Of a DNA stretch of 64,000 bases, positions 36,583 to 44,984 are shown in pieces. The stretch covers positions 162,777-226,776 of the forward strand of contig CBDDLH010000014.1 of assembly GCA_965230565.1 (NCBI GenBank). The letters run 5' to 3'. Source of the stretch: BCD1 sp965230565. Its GTDB lineage: Bacteria; Bacteroidota; Bacteroidia; Chitinophagales; Saprospiraceae. The notes below the pieces were generated by a model. That model was given only the letters and a program-made list of their open reading frames with translations, was not told where the DNA came from and did no database searches. Numbering within the stretch: position 1 is the stretch's first letter; every line of letters begins with the position of its first letter. The translations under genes and the position numbers were made by a program.

Positions 36583-36966
36583 ATGGCATATTCTGAAAAA
36601 GTTCTGGATCATTTTAAGAACCCAAAAAATGTCGGAACGCTTGACAAGAACAAAACAAATGTAGGAACCGGTTTGGTAGGAGCTCCTGAGTGTGGAGACG
36701 TTATGCGTCTGCAGATTGAGGTTGATGATACTACGGAAACCATTGTTGACGCTAAATTCAAAACTTTTGGTTGCGGTTCTGCTATTGCATCATCTTCATT
36801 GGCTACGGAATGGTTGAAAGGAAAAACCATCAACGAAGCACTGGAAATCGACAATATGGATATTGTTGAAGAACTGGCTTTACCTCCTGTAAAGATTCAC
36901 TGCTCTGTTTTGGCAGAGGATGCGATCAAAGGAGCGATTGAAGATTATAAGAACAAGAATAAGTAA
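36583..36966 (+). CDS. iscU: Iron-sulfur cluster scaffold IscU
   Basis: The 127-residue protein has the three scaffold cysteines: C37 in GAPECGDVM with the neighbouring aspartate D39, C64 in FGCGSAIASSS, and the third in KIHCSVLAEDAI. It assembles 2Fe-2S and 4Fe-4S clusters from IscS-delivered sulfur. The LPPVK motif, which is the HscA chaperone recognition site, is present (LPPVK before IHCSVLA), although no hscA gene is in the window. Confidence 0.95.
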   Translation: MAYSEKVLDHFKNPKNVGTLDKNKTNVGTGLVGAPECGDVMRLQIEVDDTTETIVDAKFKTFGCGSAIASSSLATEWLKGKTINEALEIDNMDIVEELALPPVKIHCSVLAEDAIKGAIEDYKNKNK

Positions 36967-36986
36967 GCATTTAAATTAGTTGCGTA

Positions 36987-37316
36987 ATGTTATTTGTTGC
37001 CGATACAGCAAAAGAAAAGATTCAGGAGATCATGAAAAGTGAGAAACTGAGTTTGGAAGATTATTTCATCAGGGTTTCTGTTACCAGTGGTGGATGTTCC
37101 GGATTATCCTATCAAATGGATTTTGATAATGAAAACAAGCCGGATGACCAGGTATTTGAAGATAACGGAGTTAAAATCGTTACTGACCTGAAGAGCTTTT
37201 TGTATCTGTGTAATACAACTCTGGAGTTTTCCGGAGGTTTGAACGGAAAAGGTTTCCACTTCAACAATCCCAACGCTGCGCGTACCTGTGGTTGTGGAGA
37301 AAGTTTTGCTGTCTAG
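36987..37316 (+). CDS. iscA: Iron-sulfur assembly A-type carrier IscA
   Basis: The 109-residue protein has the A-type carrier signature with three cysteines, C37 in TSGGCSGLSYQM and C101/C103 in RTCGCGESF. It carries iron or an assembled cluster to target proteins. It starts 20 nt after the iscU stop codon and is followed by hairpins separating it from the convergent sigma-54 regulator. Confidence 0.92.
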   Translation: MLFVADTAKEKIQEIMKSEKLSLEDYFIRVSVTSGGCSGLSYQMDFDNENKPDDQVFEDNGVKIVTDLKSFLYLCNTTLEFSGGLNGKGFHFNNPNAARTCGCGESFAV

Positions 37317-37352
37317 AAGTTTAAAAAGTGTAATAGAATAAATATTTTTTAA

Positions 37353-37428
37353 GGGATGTACGGCCTGCCGTGCATCCCGTGTTTATTATAAAAATAGGAA
37401 CTGACTTTTGAAGCCAGGTCCTATTTTT
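37353..37428. terminator. Two hairpins between convergent isc and regulator genes
   Basis: The first is an 11-bp stem GGGATGTACGG/CCGTGCATCCC (37353-37363 with 37368-37378, one G-T pair). The second is a longer imperfect stem with AAAAATAGGA / TCCTATTTTT ends (37390-37428). The A and T runs on its two sides suit termination in both directions. Confidence 0.8.
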
Positions 37429-37436
37429 ATTTTACC

Positions 37437-38948
37437 CTACCGGTCGAATTTAACCACTTTTTTATAACTACTGCTGATTATGGGGAATTTCCTGAAAAGA
37501 TGTGGATGTTTCTCAAAGTATTTTTTAATCCGGTACCTTAGATTATCGGTATTTTCAAACCCTAGTTCGAGGGCTACATCCTTCTTCACTTTGTTTTTAT
37601 GTATCAATGCTGCCTCTATTCGCTGGAGATCGAGCAAGGCATGTTCTTCATCGATAGATACGGAGCCTGGGGTTACTAATGGGGGAGCATCCACCAAAGA
37701 GCCTCCTCCAAAGTCATTAGTGGTAGGCTGAGTTTCCGGTAGAGGAGAATAATTGATGATCTCAGCAGGTAAGCAGTTGGCGTCCATCATTGGGGAACCC
37801 ATGATTTTTTTACGCAGAACCATATAGTTCAGGGTGTTTTTCAATTCCCGGATATTGCCAACCCAATTGTAATCGATTAGATGTTTGATAGCTTCTGATG
37901 TCATTACCTCTCTTGGTGCCTGCTCAAGAAAGTGTTCCATGATGAGTTCAATATCATCTTTTCGTTCCCTCAGTGGAGGGATCTCAACGGTCATAGCCTT
38001 TAACCTTTGGAATAAATCGGCTCTGAAAGTTCCCTTTTGAACCTCTTCTGCAAGATTGCGGTGAGTAGCTGTAATAATTTGAACGTCGAGTTTGATATCT
38101 TTTTCAGAACCTACCGGACGGATGAGTTTTGTCTCGAGGAATCGCAACAGTTTGATTTGAATGTTGGCATCTATATCCCCGATTTCATCCAGCAAAAGAA
38201 TTCCGCCATCAGCCTGATGAAAGAAGCCTTCCATATCTTTTGTAGCTCCTGTAAAAGCTCCTTTTTTGTGGCCGAACAGGGTGCTTTCCAGTAAGGTGTC
38301 CTGGATAGCTGAGAGGTTAATGGCCTGGAAAGGTTTGTCTTTTCTGGAGCCGTGGCGATGCATGTAGCGGGCAGCTACTTCTTTCCCAACACCTGTTTCT
38401 CCCAGTAATAGAACGGTAATTTCAGGTTCATCAGCTACGAGTTTCAAAACCCGTTTGATTTCTACGACCTTGGGTGATTCTCCCACAAAGAGATAATCCC
38501 TGTTCTCCTGGGCACGATGTTTTTTTACTTCGGCCTTGAGTTTGATGTTTTCTGTTTTGAGCTGGTTACTCTCGATGACTTCCTCAAATTTCTTTTTCCA
38601 AAAGTCAAATTCATAATCGCCCTTGGTTAGAAAATCACGGGCACCTAACCGCATGGCTTCTACAACAGTCTCAATACGTTTATCGGAAGTTACTACAATG
38701 ATTGGGATCTCCGGATAGATCTTGCTCACTTTAGATATGAGTTCCAGACCGATTTTTCTCTTTGTTTCATCCAATACCAGGTCCATCAGCAGCAGATCAA
38801 ACTTGCTGTTTTCAATCAATTTCTTTTCCAGGTGTTCCGGACTTACCGCTCCCTCAAAGGTATAGTGGCGACGGAAAGCATAACGTACCTGTTGGTGAAA
38901 TTCAGGATCGTCGTCAACGATTAATATGGAATAATTTTTATCGGCCAT
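37437..38948 (-). CDS. Sigma-54-dependent response regulator (NtrC family)
   Basis: The 503-residue protein has a receiver domain (IVDDD at 10-14, phospho-acceptor D56 in LLMDLV), a linker to about 150 and a sigma-54 AAA+ domain. The AAA+ domain has Walker A GETGVGK at 183-189, GAFTGA at 230-235, which contacts sigma-54, and Walker B ILLLDEIGD near 250. The C-terminal region (about 440-485, VKKDVALELGFENTDNLRYRIKKY) is a less typical Fis-like helix-turn-helix. It should activate sigma-54 promoters on phosphorylation. Its start overlaps the stop of the preceding gene by 11 nt, so the two are translated together. The large kinase-like protein at 41321 is a candidate input partner. Confidence 0.92.
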   Translation of the reverse strand: MADKNYSILIVDDDPEFHQQVRYAFRRHYTFEGAVSPEHLEKKLIENSKFDLLLMDLVLDETKRKIGLELISKVSKIYPEIPIIVVTSDKRIETVVEAMRLGARDFLTKGDYEFDFWKKKFEEVIESNQLKTENIKLKAEVKKHRAQENRDYLFVGESPKVVEIKRVLKLVADEPEITVLLLGETGVGKEVAARYMHRHGSRKDKPFQAINLSAIQDTLLESTLFGHKKGAFTGATKDMEGFFHQADGGILLLDEIGDIDANIQIKLLRFLETKLIRPVGSEKDIKLDVQIITATHRNLAEEVQKGTFRADLFQRLKAMTVEIPPLRERKDDIELIMEHFLEQAPREVMTSEAIKHLIDYNWVGNIRELKNTLNYMVLRKKIMGSPMMDANCLPAEIINYSPLPETQPTTNDFGGGSLVDAPPLVTPGSVSIDEEHALLDLQRIEAALIHKNKVKKDVALELGFENTDNLRYRIKKYFEKHPHLFRKFPIISSSYKKVVKFDR

Positions 38949-39711
38949 ATGAATTTTCGATCTTTTCCAATCCGGTTTTAAGTAGTTCCAGGTTTTTCAC
39001 ACACCGGGTTTCCCAAAAAATGGATTCTTCTGTACATTCGTTTGCAAAAAACGGAGCAATGGTTTTGAACAAAGAACCTAATTTGGCGAAATCCTGATAA
39101 TATGGTAAACATTCAAAATAAGGCATGTAAAACTGCCATCTGCTTTGCAGTACATTCCACTTGTGGGACAATTTGTTGGGCAGTAATAGTTCGTTCCTTA
39201 CTTCTGTAAAATCAGCTTCGTGAATTTTTAATTCATCCCTCGCAATTTTACAGATCCTGAGCATTTTATGAAGTTCGTCCGTAACACTATCGTCACCATG
39301 TCCTTCGAAGAACCGAAAAATCTTCTCCTGGACATCAATGCCTCCTGTGGTACAGGGAACCCATTCTTCTTCAGCCATCCTGGCATGAAAAAAAACCTCT
39401 TCTATGTCTGCCGGTAATTTCAGCAGATCTAAATAATTGGCATCCTGCAAATTACCGAATCCGGCACTGAGCAGGACTGCTCTTGGTGAGTGTAGTTTCA
39501 GATAGTTCTTCCAACTGAAAGATGCGGAAAGATAGTTATTATTTATAAAAATAGGCTCCTGAATGACCAAAACATCATCCTGGCCGATCTCCGGAACCTC
39601 GTTTTTTAATGGTAATGAATATTTATGAACAGGCCTGCCCAACCCTGAAAATTTACTTTCCAGCGTGGCCGATAATTCTGGGTGATTGGAAATTATGAAG
39701 ATCTTGCTCAT
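38938..39711 (-). CDS. Unrecognised protein with Rossmann-like N-terminus, coupled to the sigma-54 regulator
   Basis: From ATG 39709-39711 the protein has 257 residues. The first 110 or so alternate strand and helix (MSKIFIISNHPEL, DVLVIQEPIF, PRAVLLSAGFG, DIEEVFF), like a degenerate receiver or Rossmann domain that lacks the acidic pocket. The rest (about 130-257) is helical and charged, with Cys residues scattered. I do not recognise the family. The 11-nt overlap with the regulator at 37437 suggests a fixed stoichiometric partner, such as an adaptor or phosphatase. An upstream in-frame extension of 44 codons looks non-coding. Confidence 0.7.
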   Translation of the reverse strand: MSKIFIISNHPELSATLESKFSGLGRPVHKYSLPLKNEVPEIGQDDVLVIQEPIFINNNYLSASFSWKNYLKLHSPRAVLLSAGFGNLQDANYLDLLKLPADIEEVFFHARMAEEEWVPCTTGGIDVQEKIFRFFEGHGDDSVTDELHKMLRICKIARDELKIHEADFTEVRNELLLPNKLSHKWNVLQSRWQFYMPYFECLPYYQDFAKLGSLFKTIAPFFANECTEESIFWETRCVKNLELLKTGLEKIENSYGR

Positions 39712-39861
39712 TATCCGGTATCCGTTCAAAAGGTAGATGAACAAATTTAAAAAAAATCTACGAACAGAGATGCGAGGGAGTGAAATGCTGGTATGGGGAA
39801 TTAAGTTTGATGTTAGTAAGAGAACAAAATTAGTTTTGATCAAAATACTTTATTTATTCAA

Positions 39862-39930
39862 GAAGGCGCAGAGAGCTGTTTCGCAAAGTTTCTCGGAGAA
39901 GCGCCGAGTTTCCTTTGCGGCTCTGAGCGG
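39862..39930. repeat. GCGCAGAG...CGCAAAG...CTTTGCGG phrase repeat
   Basis: The phrase family of 18761-18807 appears here in both orientations within 70 nt, so the element can fold back on itself. Confidence 0.65.
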
Positions 39931-40005
39931 TATAGCATTATCGTTTCGCTTCAGGAAAACATTTGATAAAAAGTAGTTCTGTCCACATACTCACTTCAAA
40001 CAACA

Positions 40006-40905
40006 TTAATTATACACCTCACCTGGCATAGACTCCAGCAGACCTGTGAAATGATCTCTGAGTTGGGATAAATCGTATTCATGAGTTCCCGTAAAAAGGT
40101 TCTGATTGATCTCCTTTATCAGATCGTTATAAATTCCGGAGGTTGTTGGATTATAAACAGCAGTGAGGTTGGTACTGAAATCATCAAAGTCCAATGCTCT
40201 TCCGAGTTTATTCTCTTGTTCGTGCAAGGTTCTTTCCTGGGAGGAACCTTTGCGTAATTTACCGGTAAAACTCAAAAGACGGAGGAACAATAATTTGTTT
40301 TCCTGTTTGCGGAGATGTTGATAGAGCTCATTGGCTTTGAGTTCCTGCCTGGTTAAAAAGGGCGACAGGGCGAGGAAGATATCCTCCTTTAATTCGAAGA
40401 CTTTGGATTTGAAAGCCTTCGCATAAGCTTGCCAGACATTATCGAAATGTTCTTTCTTCAAAAATTTCAGATCTGAATCCGAAGTGGCATCGATCCATTG
40501 GGTAATACCGTTGATGCGTTGGGCTTTAAAGGTGCCTTTGGTTCCGAGCAATCCTCTGGGGTTGGATGCGATGTAAAGACTGCCATTACCTTCTCCGAAT
40601 AGGAAACATCTTACCGGAGTGGCTTCTGTTTGATCGTTTTTGATCTCTCCGAGTATTTCCTGAATGGCCTTACCATTGTAACCGTGGTTCCGGTGTAAGA
40701 AAATAAATACCTGGCTGTCCGAAAGGAATTCTCTGGCCTTGTCGGCAATGATGGTTTTGGCGTTGTCTGAGTATCTTTGATCGATTCTTACAACGCAATC
40801 CCCTCCAGCGCTATCCTCGACATGCCACACATCTGATGGGGCATCCAGGCCGCCGTAGGTCCACCACCATACAATGATCATTACTCGCCGTCTGTGGTCT
40901 TTCAT
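40006..40905 (-). CDS. Unrecognised 299-residue protein of the signalling block
   Basis: The N-terminal half is alpha/beta (VMIIVWWWTYGGLD, DCVVRIDQRYSD, VFIFLHRNHGYN, VRCFLFGEGNGSLYIA). The second half is helical and charged (KSKVFELKEDIFLAL, LYQHLRKQENKLLFL). Histidine and aspartate residues occur in the strand-end loops (LHRNHGY near 72, GLDAP near 19), but they do not match a peptidase or nuclease signature I know. It may be another degenerate receiver-like partner of the neighbouring proteins. A second ATG (residue 9) is an alternative start. Gaps of 294 and 415 nt separate it from its neighbours on the same strand. Confidence 0.6.
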   Translation of the reverse strand: MKDHRRRVMIIVWWWTYGGLDAPSDVWHVEDSAGGDCVVRIDQRYSDNAKTIIADKAREFLSDSQVFIFLHRNHGYNGKAIQEILGEIKNDQTEATPVRCFLFGEGNGSLYIASNPRGLLGTKGTFKAQRINGITQWIDATSDSDLKFLKKEHFDNVWQAYAKAFKSKVFELKEDIFLALSPFLTRQELKANELYQHLRKQENKLLFLRLLSFTGKLRKGSSQERTLHEQENKLGRALDFDDFSTNLTAVYNPTTSGIYNDLIKEINQNLFTGTHEYDLSQLRDHFTGLLESMPGEVYN

Positions 40906-41320
40906 CGTTTTCTCAAAATACGTTATGAAATATGATTGTTTTTATAAATGGTTTTTAAAGCATCATGGGGTAGTTATAAGGGGGGGAAAACCCTGGGCGT
41001 AGATGTTTTTGAAGGGAGGATACCTGTTTTGTCATACGCAAGGTGTATTAAAAGGTTTCAAAAATTGCCCAATATATTAAGTTTTTTTGTTACTGGTTTC
41101 AAGTTGCTGGTTGCTGGTTCTTAATGAAATTTGTCTTTTGGAGTGGAATTTATCTTTGACGTGAAAGGTGTCATCATCAATTCAAAATTTTATCATTTTT
41201 CCATCAACCAGGGTTCCTTCAATCTTGTTTTTTTAAGTTGGATATCAGGGGAATTATTATTCCCGTTTTCAATAATTGGTTTTTCATTTTCTATACTTTA
41301 ACCAGCAACCAGTCATTGTA
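40906..41320. other. 415-bp spacer with two AACCAGCAACCAG phrase repeats
   Basis: CAAGTTGCTGGTTGCTGGTTC-type units lie at 41090-41120 and the reverse orientation (ACCAGCAACCAG) at 41300-41313, so the two could pair across about 180 nt. No gene is seen. The promoter for the 40006 gene is probably in its first part. Confidence 0.55.
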
Positions 41321-44300
41321 TCACGATCCAAACAGCACCTTACACAGATTATATTTCAATTCAATATCATCCTTTCTTCCCAAAGCATCTTCAAACCCTG
41401 AAATGATCGATTCAATAGGTCTGAATATGGTAAACTGCGTGAAAGGTGTGTATTCCCGTTTTTCTTCCAGTCGTTTCCACCATTTGGTTCGGCCACGTCC
41501 TGAGGTAATTACCAGGATGAAGTTCTTGCGTATGGTGTCATTCACACTGATTAGGGGCATGATCTCCTCCTGAATAAACAGACCGATGTTTTCGTCAGCA
41601 TAGTCCGGGTGAGTTCCGTATTTTGTCAATAACAACTTTTCTATGAATGACAGGTGCAGGATCAGGAATTGTGACTGGGCGATCTCATTCTTTTGATCTT
41701 CCCAGTTACCATACCACAGCCCTTGTTTGTCCTGTACAGGCTGTTCTTCCGAGTTGATGGAAATATTCAATACCTTTTTGAAAATATCTTCCCGGTCATT
41801 ATTTCTTATCCGCTGGCGAATCCGATTGTCGAAGATGGTGATTTTGGTAGTCAGGATTTCAAATAACTCAATCAACCTGGAGGTCTCAAGTAGAGAAACC
41901 GGTGAACCATCCCGGATATCACGCATGAAGTAAGTTTTGTAAATTCCATGGGATCTGTAACGAAGCAGACTGTTATCGGAAGTGAACCCTCCATGAGCTA
42001 AATGAATGGTGTGCTGATGGCCGGAGTATTCGGTTTCAGTTTCTGCCAGTTCATCAGTGTTATAGTACCTGAAAACTTCGTCAGTGTTTTTATCGAACAT
42101 CATTCGTCCAGTGAGCAATCCGTCCACCAGGATGTTAACCTGCAGGGCATCTTCGCTGATCCATTCTCTGAGCCAAAGTTTATAAGCTTCCAGAATGTCG
42201 TACCCTTTAGGCTGATTTTCCAGCAGGTTTTGGGTCTGGCTGATAATACGAATTACACCGGTAGACCGTACTTTTTCCCATAATTGCTGACGTTCGCCAA
42301 TAGGGGCAAAAAGGCTGATAAATCTGAAGCGGGCGAGGTTCTCCCAAACGAAATCGTCCTGCCGCATCCGGTTGACCTGCTTGATATTGGCAGCCTTCCA
42401 GACGTGGAAATATTTCTTGAAATACCCTCTTTCGTGGTTGTATTTTTTGTTGAATTCGTTATCACTTTCCTTGACGCGTTTGCAAACCTCAATATCATTA
42501 TGAGGCGCCGACTCGGGGCTTGTCGCCGGAATGATCCATGGGAAATAGGAAACATCCCTGTCGGAATCATTGCTGGTATCCCTCGTTGGATTATCATCTC
42601 CGTTCTGGACAAGGGAGAATTTGTTATTGAACAACATACCCGCACAAATCTTATCCTGGAAGCTTCCTCCCAGCCTTGGCGCAAAGGTGTCTGCATCCAT
42701 GATATCGCCCATCAGGGCTTCGAATTTCCGGCGAACCAATGGTTGCATTTGATCGACCTTCAATTGGGTAGGTGTGCCAATCCATACTCCAATTCTGTAT
42801 AACTCGTTTGGAGCAATATCCTCCAACTCGGTTTCTGCCGGACGAACATTGGTTTCCTGAACAGACATGAAAAGTTTTAAGCCATTTTGCTGAATGCTCT
42901 TCAGGTCTTCTCCTTTATAATGTTTTACATTCCTGATCTCGTTTTCAAGCATGGTGAAAAACGAGTGTCTTCCTACTACTTCACCAGGGAAGAACACATT
43001 ACAGGATTGCAAATAGGCTTTGATTTTGGCGTAATCTTTTCCGGGGCTGACGAAGTCACTCATTTCTTCGAGTTCCTTATGTTCGGAAAACCACAATTTC
43101 TGCCCGTCATCCAATTCAATGTAATACTCTCCATTTTCATTTCTTTTGGCAGCAGGGCGTTTATTTTTGATGTCAATTTCTACAAAGACACCCTCGTCGA
43201 ACATTTGTTTTGGCCGGAAGCAGGTAATTCTTTCCGCTCGTGGTTTCCGCTGATCCGCATATTTGGTGAAGCAAAGGGAGATTTTGAAAATATCCTCAGA
43301 TTTGGCGATTGTTCCAAGATAGAGAGGGTTGTTGATAAAATCTTCCCAAAGTACATCAAATAGATTGGCCGCTTCTCCTCCAAAGTGGTTGTCACGGGCG
43401 ATGCCACTCCAGAAGGCTCCCTTTTGCATCAGGAACTTGATGAGCGGGTAAATCTCGCGGTCCAGAGAACCGGGAAATTTTACCACGTCGTATTCATCTT
43501 CATTGTCTTTGACAAAATAGCCTTCCATCCATGGAGCAATCAGTTCGAATAAACGGTCCTGATCATACCCTTGGGGAAGATGTTCCTCAACGATTTCCTT
43601 GAGTTCGGCAGTTTCTTCCAGGTGAACTTCTTTTTCGTTCTGGATTCTGTCTGCCCTGCGTTTAAACCACCAGCTGAGCGCGATAAGACTGTGAGCACTG
43701 ATGTTGTGGGCATAACTGTCGATCATGATGGAAATGATCGCTGCTTTGAGATAGGGGGAGTAAACTTTACTGTGGATCACCCGGTCGTTCAATCGGATAC
43801 GTTCCTTGAAGTAAAGCAGGTATTTTTTGTAATATTCGTCGTATTTGAGCTCTTTGAGAATGGGGTTTTTATTGATGTATTCATAAAAGACCGGACTCAG
43901 GGAAAGCTGGATCGCTTCTGATTTTTCCATGTTACGACCTACTAAATCCCAGTCCAGGATGAGGTTTTCGTACATGATACTGAATGACTTGATCATCTTG
44001 GCAATGACTTTCTCATTCAAGGCGTCGGAATCGGCAGCGCTGTAAACAAGGTGGATGATGGCGTCAAACTCTCCAAACCCTACGAGAGGTATGGAAAGGT
44101 ATTTGTCCTCCATAACATTGAAGTAAGCCTGTAGAATGTGGTACTCAGCGTGCTGTCGTGGAGTGGCAATTTTAAAGGAAGAGTCGGGATAGAGGATGGC
44201 TTCGAAGTAGTCGGCCAGGTTTCCCATACTCACCTTGGGAATATCGGAAAGTTTGTAATCTCCACGGTAGAACGCCTTAAAGAGTTGGGAACTTACTACA

Positions 44301-44629
44301 GCGGTTTTACTGTTCAGGTCGGTAACGTCCAGAAAATCCCAGTGTTCGTCAAGTTCTTCTTTCCAGTTACGTACAGATCCTTCCAGCAGTTCTCGTTGTC
44401 TTGGTATTCCGGCGTATATCAGGGGGACGTCCTGGTAACGGGTAATAGTCGTGGGTTCAACCCGCGGAAGGGCATTGATCAACATAGTAAAGTTGTTCTC
44501 AAGGAAATACCCTTCAACCTCCATGTGTAATCGGTCCTGGAGCAGGTTATAAAATTCGTCGACCCGTGGAAATGCGATGACTTCCCGGATCAAAAAAGGA
44601 TCACGTGTAAGTGTATGCGTTTTGGGCAT
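41321..44629 (-). CDS. Very large, degenerate histidine-kinase-like protein
   Basis: The frame extends to a GTG at 44702-44704 (1,127 residues), but the ATG at 44627-44629 (1,102 residues, used for numbering) is the likelier start. Residues about 1-290 show no known domain. A helical H-box-like stretch, IMIDSYAHNISAHSLIALSW, lies near 300-320 with candidate H308 and H313. An ATPase N-box-like segment, HSFFTMLENEIRNVKHY, lies near 555-571 and a Gly-rich LGGSFQDKICAG near 653-664, as in HATPase_c folds. The C-terminal part (about 915-1100) has a strand-ended acidic ITIFDNR, then FLILHLSF and FILVITSGRG, resembling a receiver with an altered pocket. This suggests an atypical hybrid sensor protein. 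It could be a kinase or pseudokinase. Confidence 0.6.
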   Translation of the reverse strand: MPKTHTLTRDPFLIREVIAFPRVDEFYNLLQDRLHMEVEGYFLENNFTMLINALPRVEPTTITRYQDVPLIYAGIPRQRELLEGSVRNWKEELDEHWDFLDVTDLNSKTAVVSSQLFKAFYRGDYKLSDIPKVSMGNLADYFEAILYPDSSFKIATPRQHAEYHILQAYFNVMEDKYLSIPLVGFGEFDAIIHLVYSAADSDALNEKVIAKMIKSFSIMYENLILDWDLVGRNMEKSEAIQLSLSPVFYEYINKNPILKELKYDEYYKKYLLYFKERIRLNDRVIHSKVYSPYLKAAIISIMIDSYAHNISAHSLIALSWWFKRRADRIQNEKEVHLEETAELKEIVEEHLPQGYDQDRLFELIAPWMEGYFVKDNEDEYDVVKFPGSLDREIYPLIKFLMQKGAFWSGIARDNHFGGEAANLFDVLWEDFINNPLYLGTIAKSEDIFKISLCFTKYADQRKPRAERITCFRPKQMFDEGVFVEIDIKNKRPAAKRNENGEYYIELDDGQKLWFSEHKELEEMSDFVSPGKDYAKIKAYLQSCNVFFPGEVVGRHSFFTMLENEIRNVKHYKGEDLKSIQQNGLKLFMSVQETNVRPAETELEDIAPNELYRIGVWIGTPTQLKVDQMQPLVRRKFEALMGDIMDADTFAPRLGGSFQDKICAGMLFNNKFSLVQNGDDNPTRDTSNDSDRDVSYFPWIIPATSPESAPHNDIEVCKRVKESDNEFNKKYNHERGYFKKYFHVWKAANIKQVNRMRQDDFVWENLARFRFISLFAPIGERQQLWEKVRSTGVIRIISQTQNLLENQPKGYDILEAYKLWLREWISEDALQVNILVDGLLTGRMMFDKNTDEVFRYYNTDELAETETEYSGHQHTIHLAHGGFTSDNSLLRYRSHGIYKTYFMRDIRDGSPVSLLETSRLIELFEILTTKITIFDNRIRQRIRNNDREDIFKKVLNISINSEEQPVQDKQGLWYGNWEDQKNEIAQSQFLILHLSFIEKLLLTKYGTHPDYADENIGLFIQEEIMPLISVNDTIRKNFILVITSGRGRTKWWKRLEEKREYTPFTQFTIFRPIESIISGFEDALGRKDDIELKYNLCKVLFGS

Positions 44630-44984
44630 AACTCGTGTAGTTTTGAATTTAAAAGACGTAATTCCACCGGAAGATTCGGGAGGATCTTTGACGGCGGTGG
44701 CCACACTTTTAGCATAGCGATCAGTGAAAGCGTTTTCAGGTGTTTACTTGTCGATAGCTACCATAAAAGAAAACCATCCGAATGTACTGATGGATCAAAT
44801 TACTTTTAAGCTTCATGTTTCATAGTGCAGGTATGGTTGCCTCTTGAGGATAAAGTTATAAAAAACACTTAAACGTATCACTTTTTTGTAGGATAAAATT
44901 ATAAATAATCCTGAAAAATGCGAAAAAATTACGTTTTGATACGAATTTTATCCCTGTTTTACGTTTTTTAATTTTCGTTTTTAC

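Noticed and set aside
40006..40905. Caspase or CHAT-like peptidase for the 299-residue protein
   Set aside because: A strand-end LHRNHGY was suggestive, but the paired cysteine and its flanking pattern are not present.
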